This document shows positions 16,027-21,510 of a DNA stretch of 21,510 nt, in pieces (the first letter of the stretch is position 1; the number at the start of each line of letters is the position of its first letter). The DNA comes from Flavobacterium psychrophilum (GTDB lineage: Bacteria > Bacteroidota > Bacteroidia > Flavobacteriales > Flavobacteriaceae). The stretch lies in contig CAMCTL010000045.1 of NCBI GenBank assembly GCA_945878515.1, forward strand, positions 1 to 21,510, read 5' to 3'. The notes below the pieces were generated by a model that saw nothing but the letters and a program-made list of their open reading frames with translations, was not told the DNA's origin and ran no database searches. The translations under genes and the position numbers were made by a program.

Positions 16027-16431
16027 TTAATCTTCATCGTCTTCATCCTCATCTTCTGGAAGATTGCTTTCGTCTGCATCGTCGTCGTCGTCGTCTGCAT
16101 CGTCGTCGTCTTTGAAATCAGGTTTGTCTAAACTAGCTCCATCATCAATATCATCGTCTTCTTCATCAAGGTCTAGATCTGCAATAGGTTCAATTTCTGC
16201 AGCAATTTCATCATCTTCGTCGTAATTTTCGATTCTATCAGCAAGTTTGGTACTAATTTTTACCAAATAAATACAGTCTTCTGTACGGACTTCAACTGCT
16301 TCTATTAACTCGTTTTGAGCATTTCTAAAACGGATAATATTTGAATCATCATAGCCATCAGGAAATTTATCTACCAATAGATTTAAAATTTCGTGGGTCA
16401 GTTTTGCGTAATCAACAATTACTCTTTTCAT
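16027..16431 (-). CDS. Small conserved protein with extreme acidic C-terminal tail
   Basis: This is a 134-residue cytosolic protein of unknown function. Residues 1-72 or so form a compact domain (MKRVIVDYAKLTHEILNLLV...FPDGYDDSNIIRFRNAQNELIEAVEVRTEDCIYLVKISTKLADRI). The rest is almost entirely Asp and Glu, including runs of four to six Asp. I recall similar flavobacterial proteins sometimes labelled 'DNA primase', but I see no primase motif and reject that name. An acidic tail could mimic nucleic acid or tether a basic partner, as in the RNA polymerase delta subunit; this is only an analogy. It lies downstream of the DHS-like gene on the same strand. The tail DNA contains a 21-base in-frame duplication of GTC-rich sequence. 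Confidence 0.8.
   Translation of the reverse strand: MKRVIVDYAKLTHEILNLLVDKFPDGYDDSNIIRFRNAQNELIEAVEVRTEDCIYLVKISTKLADRIENYDEDDEIAAEIEPIADLDLDEEDDDIDDGASLDKPDFKDDDDADDDDDDADESNLPEDEDEDDED
16073..16110. repeat. GTC-rich tandem repeat coding for the poly-Asp run
   Basis: TCTGCATCGTCGTCGTC occurs at 16073 and again 21 bases later at 16094. The units are in frame (7 codons) and contain GTC trinucleotide runs (GAC on the coding strand). Such repeats are prone to slippage without breaking the frame. Confidence 0.65.
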
Positions 16432-16472
16432 ATTTGCGTAACATTTGTTTTTTTTAATGGAATATGTAATTC

Positions 16473-16512
16473 GCTTAACTTGATCGATTTTTGAATCGCA
16501 ACTTCGTTAAGC
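16473..16512. other. Extended hairpin in the leader of the acidic-protein gene
   Basis: GCTTAAC (16473-16479) pairs with GTTAAGC (16506-16512). Inside it TTG (16480-16482) pairs with CAA (16499-16501), and CGATT (16485-16489) pairs with AATCG (16494-16498) around a TTTG loop. That gives 15 base pairs with two small bulges. No T run follows on either strand, so it is not a simple terminator. It may be a processing or stability element. Confidence 0.45.
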
Positions 16513-16528
16513 TCCTTTCATCAATATG

Positions 16529-17500
16529 CTATAAGTCTAATAAATAAGCAAAAATTAGCGGAGCAACAATAGTGGCATCCGACTCGATTATAAATTTTGG
16601 GGTTTTTATGTCTAGTTTACCCCAAGTGATTTTTTCATTTGGCACCGCTCCAGAATAAGAACCATAACTGGTTGTTGAGTCTGAAATTTGGCAGAAATAA
16701 CTCCAAAACGGAATATCATGCATTTCCATATCTTGGTACAACATTGGTACGACACAAATTGGAAAATCTCCAGCAATTCCTCCGCCAATTTGAAAAAATC
16801 CTACTCCATTTGAACTGTTTTTTGGATACCAATCAGATAGAAAAACCATATATTCAATACCTGATTTCATTGTCGATGCTTTTAAATCTCCTTTAATCAC
16901 ATAGGAAGCAAAAATATTTCCCATCGTGCTATCTTCCCAGCCGGGTACAATAATAGGTAAATTTTTCTCTGCTGCAGCATACATCCAACTGTCTTTTAGG
17001 TCAATTTCATAATATTCCTCTAAAACTCCTGAAAGTAGCATCTTGTACATAAATTCGTGCGGGAAATATCTTTCGCCTTTATCATCTGCATCTTTCCAAA
17101 TTTTGTAAATATGTTTTTGCAAACGACGAAATGCCTCATGCTCTGGGATGCAAGTATCTGTAACACGATTTAAACCTCTTTCTAGCAAAGCCCATTCGTC
17201 TTCTGGAGTCAAATCTCTGTAGTTTGGAACTCTTTCGTAGTGTGAATGTGCTACCAAATTCATAATATCTTCCTCAAGATTTGCACCTGTACAAGAAATG
17301 ATTTGCACTTTATCTTGACGAATAAATTCCGCAAATATTTTACCTATTTCGGCAGTACTCATTGCCCCTGCTAAAGTTACCATCATTTTAGCACCATTGG
17401 CTAATTGTTGTTCGTAAGCCTTGGCGGCATCTACTAACGATGCCGAGTTGAAATGCAAATAATGTTTTTCGATAAATTGACTAATTGGTCCTTTACTCAT
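16529..17500 (-). CDS. Deoxyhypusine-synthase-like protein, probable homospermidine synthase
   Basis: This 323-residue protein belongs to the deoxyhypusine synthase (DHS) family, which binds NAD and forms an enzyme-imine on a lysine. The key segment SGAVPNEKITWGKL matches the DHS SGA-PDEAVSWGKI motif, with K295 at the catalytic position. MMVTLAGAMSTAEIGK and ISCTGANLEEDI match NAD-binding parts. Bacteria have no eIF5A, so protein hypusination is not expected. Related bacterial enzymes make homospermidine from putrescine, and homospermidine is a polyamine known from Flavobacterium. Adjacency to arginine decarboxylase (79 bases upstream, same strand) supports a polyamine role. Substrate specificity remains inferred. 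An aminobutyl transfer to another amine is possible. Confidence 0.82.
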   Translation of the reverse strand: MSKGPISQFIEKHYLHFNSASLVDAAKAYEQQLANGAKMMVTLAGAMSTAEIGKIFAEFIRQDKVQIISCTGANLEEDIMNLVAHSHYERVPNYRDLTPEDEWALLERGLNRVTDTCIPEHEAFRRLQKHIYKIWKDADDKGERYFPHEFMYKMLLSGVLEEYYEIDLKDSWMYAAAEKNLPIIVPGWEDSTMGNIFASYVIKGDLKASTMKSGIEYMVFLSDWYPKNSSNGVGFFQIGGGIAGDFPICVVPMLYQDMEMHDIPFWSYFCQISDSTTSYGSYSGAVPNEKITWGKLDIKTPKFIIESDATIVAPLIFAYLLDL

Positions 17501-17579
17501 TTTTTTATATTGTTTAAGCTAATTATTGCTTGTTCAAAGGAAATATATTTTTTTGAAAACTACAATGATAATTTATTAA

Positions 17580-18980
17580 TTATTTCTTGTTGTAACCTAA
17601 AATTTCTAATACATGTTCTGCGGTTTGTTGCTCCGAGAAGACTTCGGTTGCTAGAATTCCATTTTCATCACGATCAATCAGGATGTGTTTGGGTTGTGGA
17701 ATCAAACAGTGATGCAATCCACCGTATCCACCAATGGTTTCTTGATAGGCACCAGTGTTGAAAAAACCAATATACAAAGGTTTCTCTTTTGAATATTTTG
17801 GCAAATATATGGCATTCATATTTTGTTCAGAATTGTAATAATCATCGCTATCACAGGTTAGTCCTCCCAGAAGTACTCTTTCATAAGTGTCGTTCCATCG
17901 GTTAACCGCCAACATCACAAAACGTTTGTTAATTGCCCAGGTGTCTGGTAAAGTGGTTATAAATGAAGAGTCAATCATATTCCATTTTTCCCTGTCATTT
18001 TGTTGCTTTTGATACAAAACTTGGTAAATAGCACCACCGCTTTCGCCTACAGTATAAGATCCAAATTCGGTAAATATATTTGGTACTTCAACGTCGGCTT
18101 CTTCACAAGCAATTTTGATTTGATTGATAATTTCATCAATCATGTACTGATAATCGTATTCAAAAGCCAAGGAATTTTTTATAGGAAATCCTCCGCCAAC
18201 ATTAAGGCTGTCAAGAGTTGGGCATTCTTTTTTCAAGGCTACATAAACTTTGATACATTTTACAAGTTCATTCCAATAATAGGCAGTGTCCATGATACCA
18301 GTATTGATAAAAAAGTGGAGCATCTTGAGCTCTAAATTTTTATTTTCTTGGATTTGCTTTCTATAAAAAGGCAAAATGTTTTTATAACCTATTCCGAGTC
18401 TTGAGGTGTAAAATTCAAATTTTGGCTCTTCTTCAGCTGCAATTCGGATTCCAATTTGAAATTTGCCTTTGATTTCGGCTTGAAGCAAATCTAATTCTTC
18501 ATAATTGTCAATAATCGGAATTGTTTTTTTGTGTCCATTGTTGATTAATCTTGCAATGTTTGTAATATATTCGTCACGTTTGAATCCATTACAAATTACA
18601 AAAGTATTTTTGTTGATTTTGCCATTTTTCATCAAATTTTCAACAATATTGATATCAAATGCAGATGAAGTTTCGATGTGAATATTATTTTTGAAAGCTT
18701 CATTCATTATGTATTCAAAATGCGAACTTTTTGTGCAATAACAATAGAAATATTTACCATCATATTTGTTTTTTTCCATTGCATTTCTAAACCAATCTTT
18801 GGCTCGTTGAATGCTTTTAGAAATTTGAGGCAGATAGGTGAACTTTAAAGGTGTACCATATTTTTGTACCAATTTCATCAAATCAATATTGTGAAATTCT
18901 AGATTGTCTTTGTTTAAAGTAAATTCTTCTTGCGGAAAATAGTAAGTTTGGTTAATTAAGTCGAAATATTTTGTGTTCAT
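17580..18980 (-). CDS. speA: Biosynthetic arginine decarboxylase, short Bacteroidetes form
   Basis: This PLP-dependent fold-III decarboxylase should convert arginine to agmatine, the first step of putrescine and homospermidine synthesis. The 466 residues are much shorter than the roughly 630-660 of proteobacterial SpeA, mainly because inserted domains are missing. PLP and active-site elements seen are K84 in YCYCTKSSH (Schiff-base lysine), GGGFP (262-266, phosphate-binding), EFGSYTV (305-311), and CDSDD (376-380, dimer active-site Cys-Asp loop) followed by FFNTGAYQ. A decarboxylase for ornithine, or for carboxynorspermidine, is an alternative, but the overall pattern fits flavobacterial arginine decarboxylases. 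It is preceded by an unusual leader with several hairpins and followed by the DHS-like gene. The putrescine-forming agmatinase is not in the window. Confidence 0.82.
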   Translation of the reverse strand: MNTKYFDLINQTYYFPQEEFTLNKDNLEFHNIDLMKLVQKYGTPLKFTYLPQISKSIQRAKDWFRNAMEKNKYDGKYFYCYCTKSSHFEYIMNEAFKNNIHIETSSAFDINIVENLMKNGKINKNTFVICNGFKRDEYITNIARLINNGHKKTIPIIDNYEELDLLQAEIKGKFQIGIRIAAEEEPKFEFYTSRLGIGYKNILPFYRKQIQENKNLELKMLHFFINTGIMDTAYYWNELVKCIKVYVALKKECPTLDSLNVGGGFPIKNSLAFEYDYQYMIDEIINQIKIACEEADVEVPNIFTEFGSYTVGESGGAIYQVLYQKQQNDREKWNMIDSSFITTLPDTWAINKRFVMLAVNRWNDTYERVLLGGLTCDSDDYYNSEQNMNAIYLPKYSKEKPLYIGFFNTGAYQETIGGYGGLHHCLIPQPKHILIDRDENGILATEVFSEQQTAEHVLEILGYNKK

Positions 18981-19266
18981 GTGATTTTTGAATTTTAGAT
19001 TGTTTAATTGAAATTGTAATTAAACTAAAATTCAAACCCTGATGTTTTCAAAAACAATTTGAAGTTTTTCGTTTTCAGCTTTCAAATAGGGAAATATATC
19101 AAAACTAAAAGTGTCTTTAGTAGTAAAAAATAGTTTCATTTTTTTTAAAAATGAATTACTGATTTTGTTTTGAAAGAAACAACCGTTTCTTTTGTTTTGA
19201 TTTTTTTTCATTGCCACAAATGTAAAAAATATTAAATACCAAATGCAATCCTTTTTGTAAAAATAA
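18981..19266 (-). other. Structured leader/intergenic region upstream of speA with a possible 35-codon ORF
   Basis: Three inverted repeats occur. TTGAATTTTAG (18988-18998) pairs with CTAAAATTCAA (19025-19035), enclosing TTTAATT/AATTAAA (19003-19009 and 19018-19024). TTCATTTTT (19135-19143) pairs with AAAAATGAA (19147-19155). AAAGAAAC (19173-19180) pairs with GTTTCTTT (19185-19192). A promoter box lies at 19224-19217, so speA mRNA may have a leader of about 230 bases. A short ORF (19139-19032, MKLFFTTKDTFSFDIF...) ends inside the first hairpin. It has no recognisable family, and I do not call it a gene. A longer 84-codon version overlaps aroB and runs through the promoter, so it is unlikely. 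Confidence 0.45.
19217..19248 (-). promoter_or_regulatory. Probable promoter of the speA transcript
   Basis: On the minus strand TACATTTG (19224-19217) matches TAnnTTTG. A TTG at 19248-19246 is 21 bases upstream, slightly wide. It lies just downstream of aroB, so speA need not rely on aroB transcription. Confidence 0.45.
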
Positions 19267-20334
19267 TTAAGATTTATAATCATCAAAAGATTTTAAAATC
19301 AACTCATTTTCAACAGATTGGTTGATTATAATTTTTCCAATACCTTCTATTAACGCAAATTGAATGTTGCCATATTCATTTTTTTTGTCATGAATAAGTA
19401 ATTCTAAGATAGGATTAATGTCTGTTTCATCAAAAACAATATCATCATAAATTGCTTTTATGGTCGATTTTATTTGATTGTATTCTTGTTGGTTTATCAA
19501 GTTTTTTTCTAGTGAAATAAAACTTTCTAAAATCATTCCTATTGCAATGGCTTCGCCGTGTAACAAACTTTTTTTATCATCATTTTCAAGGAAATAACTT
19601 TCAATGGCGTGGCCTAAAGTATGACCAAAATTCAATGCTTTGCGGATATTTTTTTCCGTTGGATCTTGTGTTACAATTTCGTTTTTGATTTCTACTGATC
19701 TGTAAATTAATTCATCGAAATCGGCAAAATCAATGGCTTTTAAATCTAAAAATTGTTCCCAATATTGCTTGTCGTAAATCAATCCATGTTTTAACATTTC
19801 GGCTAATCCGGAACGCATTTCATCTTTGGAAAGTGTTTCTAAATATTGTGTGTCAATTAGCACCATTTTAGGAACATTGATAACACCGATTTGATTTTTT
19901 AGATGACCTAAATCGACACCAGTTTTCCCTCCAACAGAGGCGTCAACCATTGATAATAAACTTGTTGGAATATGAATAAAATCGACTCCACGCTTGAAGG
20001 TCGATGCAACAAAACCACCTAAATCAGTAACAACTCCACCACCCAGATTTAGAATTAGGCTTTTTCTATCAGCACCAAGTTCTGTTAGAACATTCCACAG
20101 TTGCACACAAGTTTCGATGTTCTTGTTGGGTTCGCCGGCTTCAAATTCTATAATTTCTATGGTAAGATCAGTTGCCAAATAGGGTAGAAATTTTGGCAAA
20201 CAATATTCATTTGTATGGCTATCGACAATAATAAATAATTTAGAATAGTGCGTATTGTCGAGGAATAAATTTAGAGCTTCATATCCTTTTTCATTAAAAT
20301 GTATGGGATAATTATTGGCTTGAATGGATTGCAT
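19267..20334 (-). CDS. aroB: 3-dehydroquinate synthase
   Basis: This is the second enzyme of the shikimate pathway, converting DAHP to 3-dehydroquinate with NAD and a divalent metal, in the cytosol. The 355-residue length is normal. Visible are EAGEPNKNIETCVQLWN (65-81), GGGVVTDLGGFVASTFKRG (98-116, NAD-binding), PTSLLSMVDASVGGKTGVD (123-141), then the metal ligands in GLAEMLKHG (Glu), NFGHTLGHAIE (His) and LLHGEAIAIGM (His). The start MQSIQANNYPIHF is reasonable: 91 bases separate it from the divergent proline dehydrogenase start. The gene ends just before the speA promoter. Confidence 0.96.
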   Translation of the reverse strand: MQSIQANNYPIHFNEKGYEALNLFLDNTHYSKLFIIVDSHTNEYCLPKFLPYLATDLTIEIIEFEAGEPNKNIETCVQLWNVLTELGADRKSLILNLGGGVVTDLGGFVASTFKRGVDFIHIPTSLLSMVDASVGGKTGVDLGHLKNQIGVINVPKMVLIDTQYLETLSKDEMRSGLAEMLKHGLIYDKQYWEQFLDLKAIDFADFDELIYRSVEIKNEIVTQDPTEKNIRKALNFGHTLGHAIESYFLENDDKKSLLHGEAIAIGMILESFISLEKNLINQQEYNQIKSTIKAIYDDIVFDETDINPILELLIHDKKNEYGNIQFALIEGIGKIIINQSVENELILKSFDDYKS

Positions 20335-20399
20335 ATTTCTTAATTAATTTGATGTGCAAAATAAGGCAATTTTTGCCGAATAATTTTGAATACTCTCTC

Positions 20400-20407
20400 T
20401 ATATTTG
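20400..20407 (+). promoter_or_regulatory. -7 promoter box of the proline dehydrogenase gene
   Basis: TATATTTG matches TAnnTTTG and lies 18 bases before the ATG at 20426. No convincing TTG is at the usual -33 distance. Confidence 0.5.
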
Positions 20408-20425
20408 TTGAAAATATAACAAATA

Positions 20426-21510
20426 ATGGAAAATTTATTCAACAATACTCAAATTGCATTTTCATTAAAAAGCGATACAGAACTGGAAAGAGCGTATTTT
20501 TTGTTCAAATTAATTGCAAATGAACCACTTGTTCGAATTGGAACAGCAGTTACAAATTTTGCTTTAAAAACCAGTTTGCCTGTTGAGGGATTGATTCGTG
20601 CTACAGTTTTTGATCATTTTTGCAGTGGAATAAATGAAGACGATAGCTTAAAAGTTGTGGACAATTTGTTTACCAAAGGCGTTTCTTCGGTTTTAGATTA
20701 TTCTGTTGAGGGCAAAGAAGAAGAGGAACAATTTGATGCTGTTTTGGAAAAGACTTTAAAATTGATAGATTTTGCTAAAGAAAAAAAATCAATTCCTTTT
20801 GCAGTTTTCAAACCAACTGGCTTTGGTCGCCTCGATTTGTATGAAAATGTAAGTTTAGGAAAAAAGTTAACGGAATCAGAAACAGAAGAATGGAGTAGAG
20901 TAGTGGCTCGTTTTGAAAAAGTATGCCAAGCTTCTTATGAAAGTGATGTAGCTTTATTGATTGATGCCGAAGAAAGTTGGATGCAAGATGCAGTTGATAA
21001 TTTAGTTGAAGTAATGATGCTGAAATACAATAGGACGAAACCCATTGTTTTCAATACTTTGCAAATGTACCGTTGGGATCGATTGGATTATTTGAAAAAG
21101 TTGCACGAAAAAGCAAAACAAGAAGGATTTTTTATAGGAATTAAACTCGTTCGAGGCGCTTATATGGAAAAGGAAAATGAACGTGCAATTGAAAAGGGTT
21201 ATCCAACACCAATTTGCGCGTCAAAGGAAGCTACCGACAAGAACTATGATACTGCCGTAAAATATATGGTAGATCATTTGGATACAATGTCAATTTTTGA
21301 GGGAACTCACAACGAATCCAGTACTTATTTTTTGATGAATTTAATGGAGGAAAAAGGTATAAATTCAACCGACAATAGGATTTGGTTTGGACAGTTGTAC
21401 GGAATGAGCGACAACATTAGTTTTAATTTAGCCGACAATGGTTTTAACGTCGCAAAATATTTACCGTTTGGCCCCGTAAAAGATGTGATGCCTTATTTGA
21501 TTCGTCGTGC
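20426..21510 (+). CDS. Proline dehydrogenase, monofunctional (3' end outside the window)
   Basis: The first 361 codons of a FAD-dependent proline dehydrogenase (ProDH/PRODH family) are present, and the frame is open to the end of the window. The enzyme oxidises proline to pyrroline-5-carboxylate, passing electrons to the quinone pool. TIM-barrel signatures include FAVFKPTGFGR, LLIDAEESWMQDAVDNLV, FNTLQMYRWDRLDYL, and GFFIGIKLVRGAYMEKE. The C-terminal part has IWFGQLYGMSDNISFNLADNGFNVAKYLPFGPVKDVMPYLIRR, where the final RR contacts substrate and FAD in this family. There is no N-terminal PutA DNA-binding domain, so it is the single-function form. It is divergent from aroB. The ATG at 20426 is supported by the -7 box 18 bases upstream. 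Confidence 0.93.
   Translation, partial: MENLFNNTQIAFSLKSDTELERAYFLFKLIANEPLVRIGTAVTNFALKTSLPVEGLIRATVFDHFCSGINEDDSLKVVDNLFTKGVSSVLDYSVEGKEEEEQFDAVLEKTLKLIDFAKEKKSIPFAVFKPTGFGRLDLYENVSLGKKLTESETEEWSRVVARFEKVCQASYESDVALLIDAEESWMQDAVDNLVEVMMLKYNRTKPIVFNTLQMYRWDRLDYLKKLHEKAKQEGFFIGIKLVRGAYMEKENERAIEKGYPTPICASKEATDKNYDTAVKYMVDHLDTMSIFEGTHNESSTYFLMNLMEEKGINSTDNRIWFGQLYGMSDNISFNLADNGFNVAKYLPFGPVKDVMPYLIRR

Noticed and set aside
16027..16431. DNA primase label for the acidic protein
   Set aside because: No zinc finger, TOPRIM or other primase motif is present. The protein is a short domain plus an acidic tail.
19032..19286. 84-codon minus-strand ORF between speA and aroB
   Set aside because: It overlaps the end of aroB, runs through a promoter-like box, is Lys/Phe-rich as expected for AT-rich non-coding DNA, and shows no family I recognise. 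Only a 35-codon internal version is kept as a possibility.

Overview
The window is an AT-rich chromosomal segment of a Bacteroidetes bacterium, most likely Flavobacterium or a close relative. The gene content fits that group: a DUF3822 gene beside rsmD, an AsnC/Lrp regulator of the flavobacterial type, a divergent PEP carboxylase, and arginine decarboxylase beside a deoxyhypusine-synthase-like gene. Several promoters also fit the Bacteroidetes pattern (TTG, about 16-21 bases, TAnnTTTG). This assignment comes from pattern recognition; no database search was possible.

Layout. At 1-4148 the 3' part of a dctA-type dicarboxylate symporter runs into a convergent rsmD/DUF3822 pair, followed by a RecD-like helicase. 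Between them, at about 2484-2694, lie two opposed arrays of hexamer repeats. At 4149-5827 there is a small accessory patch: an inverted repeat, a YoeB-type toxin-antitoxin pair in which both genes are broken, and a GIY-YIG/DUF4357 nuclease-like gene that overlaps kdsB by one base. At 5827-7886 come kdsB, a spermidine-synthase-like methyltransferase and a short acyltransferase. At 7888-10353 an XRE regulator is transcribed divergently from an M14 carboxypeptidase and an AsnC/Lrp gene. The 311-base gap between them holds five copies of the palindrome TTTAC-N4-GTAAA, three of them overlapping promoter boxes or the regulator's start codon. At 10449-13603 are ppc and a DinB-family gene.

From 13644 to 20334 the genes are on the minus strand: recQ, which is cut short by an in-frame stop before a Myb/SANT-like tail that is still readable; an extremely acidic small protein; a deoxyhypusine-synthase-like enzyme; arginine decarboxylase; and aroB. 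The window ends inside a proline dehydrogenase gene on the plus strand.

How the genes work together. speA and the DHS-like gene probably form a polyamine module (arginine to agmatine, then putrescine to homospermidine) with the putrescine-forming step encoded elsewhere. kdsB and the acyltransferase belong to envelope biogenesis. ppc, dctA and the proline dehydrogenase serve central carbon and nitrogen metabolism. The strongest leads are the repeated operator around the XRE/M14 promoters, the double-lesion toxin-antitoxin remnant, and the separated RecQ tail.
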